21,216 nt of DNA from JACDAF01 sp036276035 (GTDB lineage Bacteria; Chloroflexota; Limnocylindria; P2-11E): positions 1-21,216 of the forward strand of contig DASUCM010000097.1 in NCBI GenBank assembly GCA_036276035.1, in the 5' to 3' direction. Below the pieces are notes generated by a model. It was not told where the DNA came from. It made no database searches and worked only from the letters and a program-made list of their open reading frames with translations. Positions within the stretch are counted from its first letter, which is position 1. Each line of letters opens with the position of its first letter. This document shows positions 1 to 6,835 of the stretch, piece by piece. The position numbers and the translations under genes are program-made.

Positions 1-660
1 CGCCGGCACCAGAAGATGCTCGAGGAGGCGCCGTCCTCGACGATCTCCGAGGAGCTCCGCCAGCGGATCAAGAAGCGCGCCGTCGACGCGGCCGTGCACT
101 TCGGCTACCGCGGCGTCGGGACCTTCGAGTTCCTCGTGGACCGCGAGGACCGCGAGTACTTCATCGAGGTGAACGCGCGCATCCAGGTCGAGCACACGGT
201 CACGGAGGCGGTCACCGGCGTCGACCTCGTGAAGGAGCAGATCGCGCTCGCCGCCGGCGAGCCGCTCTCGTTCAGCGACGAGCAGATCTGGGTGACCGGT
301 CACGCGATCGAGTGCCGCGTGAACGCGGAGGATCCCGACCAGAACTTCGCGCCGTCGACCGGCACGCTCACGACGTGGCTGCCGCCGGCCGGCCCGGGGA
401 TCCGCCTCGACACGCACTGCTTCCAGGGCTACGAGGTCCCGCCGTACTACGACTCGCTGCTCGCGAAGGTCATCGCCTGGGGCCGCGACCGCGCGGAGGC
501 GGTCGCACGCATGCAGCGCGCGCTCGACGAGTTCACGGTCGTCGGCGTCACGACGAACATCAGCGCGCACAAGAAGATCCTCGCGAGCGAGCTCTTCCGC
601 TCGGGCCAGGTCACGACGCACCTCATCGACACGGTCGGGATCGAGGCGCTCGCGGGGTGA
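1..660 (+). CDS. accC: Biotin carboxylase, C-terminal part (5' end outside window)
   Basis: This is the C-terminal half of the biotin carboxylase subunit of acetyl-CoA carboxylase, which uses ATP and bicarbonate to carboxylate biotin on BCCP in the first step of fatty-acid synthesis. The reading frame is open from base 1 and begins RRHQKMLEEAPS, a conserved ATP-grasp segment of the family, so the true start lies upstream of the window. The ATP-grasp catalytic stretch is seen as FIEVNARIQVEHTVTEAVTG (about residues 54-73); most homologues have NPR where this has NAR. The biotin carboxylase C-terminal domain follows, with the expected HAIECRVNAEDP and YDSLLAKVIAWG. The stop abuts fabZ, so the two genes are probably cotranscribed. 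The partner accB lies 7.5 kb downstream in this window. A propionyl- or pyruvate-carboxylase-type biotin carboxylase is possible, but the fabZ linkage favours AccC. Confidence 0.93.
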   Translation, partial: RRHQKMLEEAPSSTISEELRQRIKKRAVDAAVHFGYRGVGTFEFLVDREDREYFIEVNARIQVEHTVTEAVTGVDLVKEQIALAAGEPLSFSDEQIWVTGHAIECRVNAEDPDQNFAPSTGTLTTWLPPAGPGIRLDTHCFQGYEVPPYYDSLLAKVIAWGRDRAEAVARMQRALDEFTVVGVTTNISAHKKILASELFRSGQVTTHLIDTVGIEALAG

Positions 661-677
661 GCGAGGTCCGCGCGCCG

Positions 678-1112
678 ATGGATAAGGCGGCGATCGAGGC
701 GCTCATCCCGCACCGGGAGCCGTTCCTCCTCATCGACCGCGTCACCGAGCTCGAGCCCGGTGTGCGCGCGGTCGCGGAGCACGAGTTCACCGGTGACGAG
801 TGGTACCTCAAGGGCCACTTCCCCGGGAACCCGATCGTGCCGGGCGTGATCCTCACGGAGTCTCTGGCCCAGACCGCCACGGTGATGGCGATGGCGCTGC
901 CGGACTACCGCGACGGGCTCGGCCTCTTCGCCGGCATCGACGAGATGCGCTTCAAGCGGATCGTCCGTCCCGGCGACACCGGCCGCTTCGAGGCGACGAT
1001 GGAGAAGATGCGCCGCGGCTTCGCGCGCGTGACGGTCCGCGCGTTCGTCGGCGAGGAGCTCGCGGCCGAGGGCACGATCCAGGCGATCTTCCAGCCGAAG
1101 GCGAAGCCGTAG
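678..1112 (+). CDS. fabZ: 3-hydroxyacyl-ACP dehydratase FabZ
   Basis: FabZ is a hot-dog-fold dehydratase that converts 3-hydroxyacyl-ACP to trans-2-enoyl-ACP in type II fatty-acid synthesis in the cytoplasm. The 144-residue product has the usual length. It opens with IPHREPFLLIDRV, the standard FabZ N-terminus, and carries the active-site block LKGHFPGNPIVPGVILTESL with catalytic His47 and Glu61. I chose ATG 678 because it leaves the normal short lead before PHR. An in-frame GTG at 657 would overlap the accC stop in a GTGA arrangement and add seven residues; four-base overlaps are common in this window, so that start is a real alternative. It lies directly behind accC and probably shares its transcript. 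Confidence 0.95.
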   Translation: MDKAAIEALIPHREPFLLIDRVTELEPGVRAVAEHEFTGDEWYLKGHFPGNPIVPGVILTESLAQTATVMAMALPDYRDGLGLFAGIDEMRFKRIVRPGDTGRFEATMEKMRRGFARVTVRAFVGEELAAEGTIQAIFQPKAKP

Positions 1113-1143
1113 TGCGGCGCCCGGCAGTTGGGCGGGCCTGCTG

Positions 1144-2028
1144 ATGCAGGTCGAGGTCGTCGGTGTCCCAATGGATCTCGGCGGCAACCGCCGCGGCGTC
1201 GACATGGGGCCGTCGGCGGTGCGGTACGCCGGGCTGCGCTCGCGGCTCGAGCGTCTCGGCCACGCCGTGAAGGACCACGGCAACCTGCAGGTGCCCGACC
1301 GCGTCGAGCGGGACACCGGGAACGAGCGCGCCCGCTACGCGAGCGAGATCGTGCGGGTCGTGCAGGCGCTCGCGGAGTGCGTGCGGGGGATCGAGGCGCG
1401 CGGCGGGTTCCCGCTCGTCATCGGCGGGGATCACGCGATGTCCATCGGGACGTTCGCGGGGATCGCGCGGGCGGGGCGCCGGACCGGCGTCGTCTGGATC
1501 GACGCGCACGGCGACATCAACACGCCCGAGACGACGCCGTCGGGGAACATCCACGGCATGCCGCTGGCCGTCGCGAGCGGTCTCGCGACGGATCCGTTCC
1601 CCAGTGATCTGCGCGGCACGATCGACGGGCAGCACGCGGTCCTGCTCGCGATCCGCGCCATCGACGCCGAGGAGCGAGGGAACATCACACGCGCGGGCGT
1701 CACGGCCATCACGATGTCGGACATCGACCGCACCGGCATGGCCGCGGCCGTGGAGCGCGCGATCGCCGTCGCCTCGCGCGGGTCGGGCATCCACGTGTCG
1801 CTCGACATGGACTCGATCGACCCCGAGGAGGCGCCCGGCGTCGGCACGCCCGTGCGCGGGGGACTCACGTACCGCGAGGCGCAGCTCGCGATGGAGATGT
1901 TCGCCGCGAGCGGGCAGCTGCGGTCGCTCGAGATCGCCGAGGTGAATCCCATCCTCGATGAGGAGAACAAGACCGCGGCGCTCGCGGTAGAGCTCGTCGC
2001 GAGCGCGCTCGGCCAGACGATCCTATAG
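1144..2028 (+). CDS. rocF: Arginase / ureohydrolase family protein
   Basis: The product (294 residues) is a member of the manganese-dependent ureohydrolase family and most resembles arginase, which hydrolyses arginine to ornithine and urea. The binuclear metal-site motifs are all present in order: GGDHAMS with His97, DAHGD with Asp120, His122 and Asp124, and SLDMDSIDP with Asp221 and Asp223. The loop NTPETTPSGNIHGMP after the second motif is the arginase-type substrate loop (agmatinases differ here), and EVNPILDEENKTA near the C-terminus contains the conserved glutamate at 266. Length matches bacterial arginases of about 300 residues. It follows fabZ by 31 bp with no clear Shine-Dalgarno; co-transcription with accC-fabZ is possible but there is no functional link. 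Formimidoylglutamase or another guanidino hydrolase is a less likely alternative. Confidence 0.9.
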   Translation: MQVEVVGVPMDLGGNRRGVDMGPSAVRYAGLRSRLERLGHAVKDHGNLQVPDRVERDTGNERARYASEIVRVVQALAECVRGIEARGGFPLVIGGDHAMSIGTFAGIARAGRRTGVVWIDAHGDINTPETTPSGNIHGMPLAVASGLATDPFPSDLRGTIDGQHAVLLAIRAIDAEERGNITRAGVTAITMSDIDRTGMAAAVERAIAVASRGSGIHVSLDMDSIDPEEAPGVGTPVRGGLTYREAQLAMEMFAASGQLRSLEIAEVNPILDEENKTAALAVELVASALGQTIL

Positions 2029-2076
2029 GGGGTGCGCAAGCGCGTCCTCCATCCGGCGCCCGTGCGTCGGCGGGCA

Positions 2077-2082
2077 TATATT
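2077..2082 (+). promoter_or_regulatory. Possible -10 element for the ABC transporter genes
   Basis: TATATT is an AT-rich island in otherwise very GC-rich DNA, 32 bp before the binding-protein start and 49 bp after the arginase stop. It would place a transcription start near 2089 and leave a short leader containing the GGAGG ribosome site at 2102-2106. No convincing -35 hexamer is visible at the proper distance, so this rests on the -10 resemblance alone. Confidence 0.35.
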
Positions 2083-2114
2083 CGCGTCGCATAGCACGCG
2101 CGGAGGTGTCGGCC

Positions 2115-3464
2115 ATGGAAGGTCCTGACGGTGTGATCTCTCGCCGCAGGTTCCTGCAGAGTCTCGCCGCGGTCGGGGTCGTCGTGGCCTGCGGTCCGGC
2201 AGGTCCCGCGGCGGGGCCGGCCACGACCCCACCGCAGGACCCGTCGAAGCCGGTGAGCATCGAATGGTGGCGGCGCAACTACACGCCCGGCAGCCAGAAC
2301 GCGGAGACCGTGACCTCCGACGGCGCGGTCAAGGGCTTCCGCGCGCGCAACCCCAACGTCTCGATCTCCATCCAGGGCGGGCCGTTCGGTCCCGAGACGG
2401 ACCAGAAGTTCGACATCGCCATCCTGCAGCAGAAGGCCGGACCGGACGTGTTCCACACCACCGGCGGGGACGTGCTGAAGTACGCCGCCGCGGGCCAGCT
2501 CTCGGAGCCGCCCCTCACCGAGGCCGAGCGCCGTGACTTCAACGCGAGCGCGCTGACCGCGACGACGTACAAGGGCAAGGTCGTGGCGTACCCGCTGTGG
2601 ATCGTGCCCTGGTTCGAGTACATCAACCTCGACCTGTTCAAGGAGCGCGGCGTCACGCCTCCCGCGGACGGCAGCTGGACCTACGACCAGTTCCTCGACG
2701 CCGCCAAGAAGCTCACCTTCAAGCGGGCGGACGGCAAGCAGGTCTACGGCTTCGCTCACGCGAACGACGAGTTCGCCTTCATGCTGATCGACGGCGGGCG
2801 GCTCTACGACAAGGACGTCAAGAAGTGGACGTTCAACAGCCCGGAGGCCGTGAGCGGGCTCGAGAAGTGGGTCGCGCTGGCGAAGGAGAAGGTCATGCCG
2901 CCAGATTTCCTGACCCTCAACCCGAACGACGCCCAGGCCCGGTTCATCAGCGGGGAGATCGCGATCCTGCAGCGGCCGAGCGCGATGATCAACGTGCTGA
3001 ATGCCGACGCCAAGTGGAAGTACGGCACGAACTGGGAGATCGCGAACTTCCCGAAGAGCCGCGGCGATCAGACCGCCTGGGGCGGTGTGGGCTTCATCGC
3101 GGTCCGCGAGCAGCAGGACGGCGACAAGAAGGCCGCCGCGCACCGCTTCGCGAACTACCTCACGGGCCCGGACATCGGGCCCGACCTGAAGAAGATGAGC
3201 CCGGCCATCGAGTACTGGCTCGCGCCGGCGGCACGCACCTCCGCGGCGGGGATCTACGGCGAGTACCACCCGGCCAAGGCCAAGGTCGCGAAGATGGGGT
3301 CCTTCACCTACGTGCTGCCGAACGTCAGCACCTGGGCGGAGATCGACCAGAAGCACCTGCGGCCGGCGCGCGACGCGGCGCTCGAGGGCAAGAAGACGCC
3401 GAAGCAGGCTCTGGACGAGGTCGCCGTGGCCGCACAGCGGTTGCTGGACGAAGCCAACAAGTAG
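2115..3464 (+). CDS. ABC transporter extracellular solute-binding lipoprotein (sugar type, Tat signal)
   Basis: This is a solute-binding protein of the carbohydrate ABC importer class (family 1, MalE/UgpB-like), expected to be a lipoprotein on the outer face of the membrane. The N-terminus combines a twin-arginine motif SRRRFLQS (residues 9-16), a hydrophobic stretch and a lipobox ending VVAC with Cys26, so export by Tat followed by lipidation is predicted. The body (449 residues in total) has family features such as the GPDVFHTTGGDVLKYAAAGQ segment, YPLWIVPWFEYINLDLF, SWTYDQFLDAAKKLT and FISGEIAILQRPSA. ATG 2115 is preferred because GGAGG at 2102-2106 lies 8 bp upstream; the in-frame GTG at 2106 overlaps that site. 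Two permease genes follow. The substrate cannot be read from sequence; a sugar, oligosaccharide or glycerol-phosphate is typical. Confidence 0.9.
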   Translation: MEGPDGVISRRRFLQSLAAVGVVVACGPAGPAAGPATTPPQDPSKPVSIEWWRRNYTPGSQNAETVTSDGAVKGFRARNPNVSISIQGGPFGPETDQKFDIAILQQKAGPDVFHTTGGDVLKYAAAGQLSEPPLTEAERRDFNASALTATTYKGKVVAYPLWIVPWFEYINLDLFKERGVTPPADGSWTYDQFLDAAKKLTFKRADGKQVYGFAHANDEFAFMLIDGGRLYDKDVKKWTFNSPEAVSGLEKWVALAKEKVMPPDFLTLNPNDAQARFISGEIAILQRPSAMINVLNADAKWKYGTNWEIANFPKSRGDQTAWGGVGFIAVREQQDGDKKAAAHRFANYLTGPDIGPDLKKMSPAIEYWLAPAARTSAAGIYGEYHPAKAKVAKMGSFTYVLPNVSTWAEIDQKHLRPARDAALEGKKTPKQALDEVAVAAQRLLDEANK

Positions 3465-3525
3465 CCGCGCTGTCTCGCCGCGCCCACCCACCGGGCGCGC
3501 GCGCCGGGCGCACGCCGCGGTAGCG

Positions 3526-4404
3526 GTGCGCGCGGCCCTGCGGCGGCACGCGTGGTCGTACCTGTTCGTCCTGCCCACGTTCTCCGTGTTCGTCGTCTTC
3601 ACGCTGCTGCCGGTGGGCCAGGCGTTCCTTCTGTCGCTCCAGAGCGCGCGCATCACCGGCGGGGAGTGGATCGGCCTCGCGAACTTCGTGACGCTCGCGG
3701 AGGATCCCGTGTTCCGTCAGGCGCTCGGCAACACGATCCTCTACTCGACCATCGTGGTGGCCGCGCAGCTCACGCTGGCGATGGTCGTGGCGAGCCTCAT
3801 CCAGCCGCTGGGCGCGCGCACGCAGACCTTCTACCGTGCGCTCTTCTACCTGCCGCTCGTGAACTCCGCGATCCTCGTCGCGATGGTCTGGCGCTGGATC
3901 TTCAACCCGAATCCCTTCGGGCTTGCGAATACGGCGCTCGGCGCGGTCGGGATCGAGCCGCTGCTCTGGATCGGCAGCTCCGATCAAGCGCTCGCGGCCG
4001 TCATCCTCAGCGCGGTCCTCACCATCCCCGGCGGCGGCGTGGTCCTCTACTCCGCCGCGATGGGCTCGTTGCCGAGGGAGCTCTACGAGGCGGCTGACGT
4101 GGAGGGGGCGGGAGCGTTCACCAAGTGGTGGCGCATCACCGTGCCGCTGCTCAAGCCGGTGACGCTCTACCTCATCGTCGTCTACACGATCCTCGCGTTC
4201 CAGGTCTTCGAGCGCGTCTACGTGATGACGAACGGCGGCGGGCCGAACAATGCGACGATCACGATCGTCCAGCTCATCTACAGCACCGCTTTCCAGTTCG
4301 GCCGCTACGGGCTCGCGAGCGCCATGGCCGTGGTGCTGTTCCTGATGGCTGTGACCGTCGCGGTGATCCAGTTCCGCTCGCTGAGGTCCGATGTCGAGTA
4401 TTAG
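3526..4404 (+). CDS. ABC transporter permease, MalF/UgpA type
   Basis: This 292-residue membrane protein is the first of two permease subunits of a binding-protein-dependent importer. An N-terminal hydrophobic helix (SYLFVLPTFSVFVVFTLL) and further membrane segments, about six in total, match the MalF/UgpA/LacF class. The cytoplasmic EAA loop that docks to the ATPase is seen at about residues 186-212: LYEAADVEGAGAF, followed by WWRITVPLLKP. GTG 3526 is the first available start codon in the frame; there is no obvious Shine-Dalgarno, and the 61-bp gap from the binding-protein gene is GC-rich. The gene ends inside the next permease gene (14-bp overlap), showing translational coupling. No ATP-binding subunit gene is nearby, so the ATPase must be supplied from elsewhere, as with multitasking MsiK-type ATPases. 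Confidence 0.93.
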   Translation: MRAALRRHAWSYLFVLPTFSVFVVFTLLPVGQAFLLSLQSARITGGEWIGLANFVTLAEDPVFRQALGNTILYSTIVVAAQLTLAMVVASLIQPLGARTQTFYRALFYLPLVNSAILVAMVWRWIFNPNPFGLANTALGAVGIEPLLWIGSSDQALAAVILSAVLTIPGGGVVLYSAAMGSLPRELYEAADVEGAGAFTKWWRITVPLLKPVTLYLIVVYTILAFQVFERVYVMTNGGGPNNATITIVQLIYSTAFQFGRYGLASAMAVVLFLMAVTVAVIQFRSLRSDVEY

Positions 4405-5212
4405 GACGCGGCTCCCGCTCCATCTCGTGCTGCTCTCCGTGGGCCTGCTCTCGCTGTTCCCGCTCTACTGGCTCTTCCTCACCTCGCTCAGCCCGGCCCA
4501 GTACGTCGTGAAGGTCCCGCCCGAGGTGGTGCCGCGGGAGATCACGTTCAGCAACTACCAGCGTCTCTTCGAGACCACGCCGATCGTTCGCTGGCTGCTG
4601 AACACGGTCGTGATCGCGGGCGTCATCACCGCGTTCCACCTGCTGTTCGACAGCATGGCCGGCTACGCCTTCGCCAAGCGCCGGTTCCCCGGCAAGAGCG
4701 TCCTGTTCTGGCTCGTCGTGAGCACCCTCACCGTGCCGGCCCAGGTGACGCTGATCCCGGTCTTCTTCATCCTGCGCACGCTCGGACTGCTCGACACGTA
4801 CCCAGGCGTGATCCTGCCGGGCCTCGCCGACGTCTTTGGGGTATTCCTGATGAGGCAGTTCATCCAGACGCTGCCGACCGATCTCGAACACGCCGCGCGG
4901 ATCGACGGCGCGTCCGAGTGGCAGGTGTTCTGGAAGGTCATCATGCCGCTCTCACGCCCGGCCCTCGCGGTCCTCGCGATCTTCACGTTCCAGCACTACT
5001 GGAACGCCTTCATCTTCCCCCTCGTCATCCTTCGCGATCCGGCGAAGTATCCCGTGCAGGTGGGGCTCGCCACGCTCCAAGGCGAGTTCAACACGGACTT
5101 CGGCATGCTCATGACGGGCGCCGCCGTCGCCGCGATCCCGATGATCGTCGTGTTCTTCGCGTTCCAGCGCCACTTCCTCGAGGGCATCCGGGTCGGCGGG
5201 GTGAAGGGGTAG
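4391..5212 (+). CDS. ABC transporter permease, MalG/UgpE type
   Basis: This is the second permease subunit (273 residues) of the same importer and belongs to the MalG/UgpE class. It begins with a membrane helix (LVLLSVGLLSLFPLYWLFLT), has the family signature around NYQRLFETTPIVRWLLNT and GYAFAKRRFPGK, and carries an EAA loop at about residues 164-185 (EHAARIDGASEWQVFWKVIM followed by PLSRP). The ending FFAFQRHFLEGIRVGGVKG is the classical C-terminus of this family. The start ATG at 4391 overlaps the upstream permease gene by 14 bp and is preceded by GAGG at 4384-4387. The gene ends only 7 bp from the stop of the convergent GNAT gene, with no recognisable hairpin terminator between them. Confidence 0.94.
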   Translation: MSSIRTRLPLHLVLLSVGLLSLFPLYWLFLTSLSPAQYVVKVPPEVVPREITFSNYQRLFETTPIVRWLLNTVVIAGVITAFHLLFDSMAGYAFAKRRFPGKSVLFWLVVSTLTVPAQVTLIPVFFILRTLGLLDTYPGVILPGLADVFGVFLMRQFIQTLPTDLEHAARIDGASEWQVFWKVIMPLSRPALAVLAIFTFQHYWNAFIFPLVILRDPAKYPVQVGLATLQGEFNTDFGMLMTGAAVAAIPMIVVFFAFQRHFLEGIRVGGVKG

Positions 5213-5219
5213 CCCGGGC

Positions 5220-5672
5220 TCATCGCAGCATGCCGCGGTAGATGCCGGGTGTGGAGCCGGGGATCTCGAGGGTCTGGACCACCTTGTCGTAGAACTCGCG
5301 CGGGCCGACGCCGCCGATCACCGCGTAGGCGTACCCATGGGCCGACATGGCGTGCAGGCACTCGAGCAGGAGGGCCGCGCCGATGCCCTTGCCCCGCTCG
5401 CGCTCGGCCGTCGCCATTGGTCCGAAGAAGCCGAGCGCGGTCGCGTCCCAGCACGCCATGCCCACCAGGCGCTCTCCGCGCACCGCGACGTGGCAGCCGA
5501 CCGGCTGGTGCGCGAACGCCACGTCGCACTCGCTGGCCCAGTGCTCTCCGAACTCCGCGCGGACCCAGGCGAGCACGGCGTGCTTCTCCGGCGGCAGGCC
5601 GCGGCGGAGGTGGACCCCCTCCACGGTCCGGCGCGGCGGCAGGTCGTAGAGGCGCACGAGCAGGTCGGTCAT
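5220..5672 (-). CDS. GNAT-family N-acetyltransferase
   Basis: The product (150 residues) has the size and fold signature of a GCN5-related N-acetyltransferase, which transfers acetyl from acetyl-CoA to an amine. Acetyl-CoA-binding motif A is visible as RGKGIGAALL at residues 93-102 (consensus Q/R-x-x-G-x-G/A), after the strand ALGFFGPMATAE, and the C-terminal part GPREFYDKVVQTLEIPGSTPG resembles the usual FY-kk-GF segment. The start ATG overlaps the stop of the ankyrin gene in an ATGA arrangement (5669-5672), so the two are translationally coupled, with ankyrin first. The substrate is unknown. Nothing indicates an antibiotic or ribosomal-protein acetyltransferase specifically. Confidence 0.82.
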   Translation of the reverse strand: MTDLLVRLYDLPPRRTVEGVHLRRGLPPEKHAVLAWVRAEFGEHWASECDVAFAHQPVGCHVAVRGERLVGMACWDATALGFFGPMATAERERGKGIGAALLLECLHAMSAHGYAYAVIGGVGPREFYDKVVQTLEIPGSTPGIYRGMLR

Positions 5673-6325
5673 CGTGCGAGCGCCCGCTCGAGCACCGCCA
5701 CCGTCGTCGTGTGGTCCCGTGCGCGCGCCAGGTCGAGCGCGCTCCTGCCGTCGTCGTTACGGGCGCGCGGATCGGCGCCGCGATCGAGGAGCAGCTCCAC
5801 GAGCTCCCGGTCGCCGCTCTCCGCGGCTCCGTGCAGCGGCGTCCAGCCGTGGCGCTGCTTCGCGTTCACGTCCGCACCCGCCTCGACGAGGGCCTTCGCG
5901 ATCCGCGCGTCGCCGCCGTCCGCGACGGCCGAGTGCAGCGCCGTCACCTGCATCGGGTTCCTCGCGACGGCCTTCACGTCGGCGCCCTGCGCGATGAGGT
6001 GGTCGACGACCTCGGGCCGGCGGAAGAACGCCGCGAGACCGAGGGGGAAGAACCCGTCCGCCGCGTATGCGTTCACGAGCGAGGGGTCGCGCTGGACGTG
6101 CGCGCGCACCTGCGCGAGGTCGCCGACCGCGGCCGCCTCGAAGATCGTGAGGTCGCCCTTGCGCCTCGCGAGGAGCTGCGCCAGCTCCTCCTTCCCGTAG
6201 TACGTCGCGACGAGCACGGCGGACACCCCGTCCTCCCCGGCCCGCGCGAGCGCGGGATCCGCCGCGAGCTCGCGCTCCACCGCCGCCCGGTCGCCCTTCT
6301 TGATCGCCTCGAAGAACGCGCTCAT
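5669..6325 (-). CDS. Ankyrin-repeat protein
   Basis: This 218-residue soluble protein consists almost entirely of ankyrin repeats, which form a protein-binding scaffold; no catalytic domain, signal peptide or membrane helix is visible. The best repeats are near the C-terminus: TALHSAVADGG...IAKALVEAGADVNAKQRHG, then WTPLHGAAESGDRELVELLL-DRGADPRARNDDG, then RSALDLARARDHTTTVAVLE. Earlier units are more divergent, for about five or six in all. The Shine-Dalgarno GGGGAGG lies about 5 bp before the ATG. It is the first gene of a two-gene unit with the GNAT enzyme and is transcribed divergently from the MarR gene across a 55-bp region that holds a palindromic operator, so MarR control of this unit is plausible. 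The binding partner is unknown. Confidence 0.88.
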   Translation of the reverse strand: MSAFFEAIKKGDRAAVERELAADPALARAGEDGVSAVLVATYYGKEELAQLLARRKGDLTIFEAAAVGDLAQVRAHVQRDPSLVNAYAADGFFPLGLAAFFRRPEVVDHLIAQGADVKAVARNPMQVTALHSAVADGGDARIAKALVEAGADVNAKQRHGWTPLHGAAESGDRELVELLLDRGADPRARNDDGRSALDLARARDHTTTVAVLERALAR

Positions 6326-6344
6326 GGCCGCCTCCCCTGCGTCG

Positions 6345-6374
6345 TTGACATTCGTTAGGTAGGCTAACTAATAT
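6345..6374 (+). promoter_or_regulatory. Sigma-70-type promoter of the MarR gene (leaderless start)
   Basis: A perfect TTGACA at 6345-6350 is followed, after 18 bp, by TAATAT at 6369-6374. The GTG start of the MarR gene is at 6381, six bases after the -10, which is where transcription should begin. The transcript is therefore predicted to be leaderless, starting at or within a base of its own start codon; no Shine-Dalgarno is present. This is the clearest promoter in the window. Confidence 0.8.
6354..6368. promoter_or_regulatory. Palindromic operator between -35 and -10, probable MarR site
   Basis: GTTAG-gtagg-CTAAC is a perfect inverted repeat of 5-bp arms with a 5-bp spacer, lying wholly inside the promoter spacer. 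Occupancy would block RNA polymerase at the MarR promoter and would also cover the divergent ankyrin/GNAT upstream region. MarR dimers bind palindromes of this size and usually autoregulate. The sequence also faintly resembles a DtxR/IdeR iron box, but the adjacent gene favours MarR. Confidence 0.65.
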
Positions 6375-6380
6375 CACGGC

Positions 6381-6809
6381 GTGAGCCCGCGTGCAAGCCC
6401 CCGCGACGTCGCAGACCGCCTGCACTCCGCGGCGATCCACCTCCTGCGGCGCGTGCGGAGGACGGATCCGCAGACCGGCGTCTCCGCCGCGCAGCTCTCG
6501 GCGCTCTCCGTGCTCATGGGAGGCCCGCGAACGCTCGGCGAGCTCGCCGCGGCCGAGCAGGTGCGGCCGCCGACGATGACGAAGCTCGTGCAGGAGCTCG
6601 AGCGCGCGGGTCTCGCCGCTCGCGAGCGCGACGCCGCCGACGCGCGCGTCGTGCGCGTGCGCAGCACCGCGAAGGGCCAGCGCGTCCTGCAGCGCGGCCG
6701 GGAGATGCGGATCACGGAGCTCGAGCGCCGGCTGCGCGGGCTCGATGCCACCGAGCTCGCGACGCTCGAGCGCGCCGTCGGCATCATCGAGCGCGTCGTG
6801 CGCGACTGA
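6381..6809 (+). CDS. MarR-family transcriptional regulator
   Basis: This 142-residue protein is a MarR-family winged-helix regulator that would act as a dimer and release DNA on binding a small ligand. Helix 1 (DRLHSAAIHLLRRVRR) is followed by the DNA-binding core: SAAQLSALSVLM, then TLGELAAAEQVRPPTMTKLV (recognition helix) and the wing region ERDAADARVVRVRSTAKGQ with the family's conserved D-x-R. A C-terminal dimerisation helix ends the protein. GTG 6381 coincides with the predicted transcription start and a palindrome lies in its promoter, so autoregulation is likely. Targets may be itself, the divergent ankyrin/GNAT genes and perhaps fabF-accB 27 bp downstream, by analogy with FabT, a MarR-family regulator of fatty-acid synthesis in streptococci. 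Confidence 0.88.
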   Translation: MSPRASPRDVADRLHSAAIHLLRRVRRTDPQTGVSAAQLSALSVLMGGPRTLGELAAAEQVRPPTMTKLVQELERAGLAARERDAADARVVRVRSTAKGQRVLQRGREMRITELERRLRGLDATELATLERAVGIIERVVRD

Positions 6810-6823
6810 CCCTGCCGCGACAC

Positions 6824-6829
6824 TAAACT
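6824..6829 (+). promoter_or_regulatory. Possible -10 element placing fabF transcription at its ATG
   Basis: TAAACT ends six bases before the fabF ATG (6836) in the 26-bp gap after the MarR gene. The spacing matches that of the MarR promoter and would give a leaderless fabF mRNA. No -35 match is visible and there is no Shine-Dalgarno, so it rests on the -10 and spacing only; read-through from the MarR promoter is the alternative. Confidence 0.4.
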
Positions 6830-6835
6830 CGGGCT

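Noticed and set aside
447..1794. Long open frames on the minus strand opposite accC, fabZ and the arginase gene
   Set aside because: They are low-complexity Arg/Ala/Pro-rich translations opposite recognised genes, as expected in very GC-rich DNA where stop codons are rare; no family motif is seen.
3494..3505. Perfect 12-bp palindrome GGCGCGCGCGCC between the binding-protein and first permease genes
   Set aside because: It is a simple GC alternation expected by chance at this base composition, gives only a small hairpin and has no T-run; a transcript-processing role cannot be supported.
6354..6371. DtxR/IdeR iron box upstream of the MarR gene
   Set aside because: The resemblance to the TTAGGTTAGCCTAACCTAA consensus is partial, no iron gene is adjacent, and a MarR gene directly follows a palindrome of the right size.
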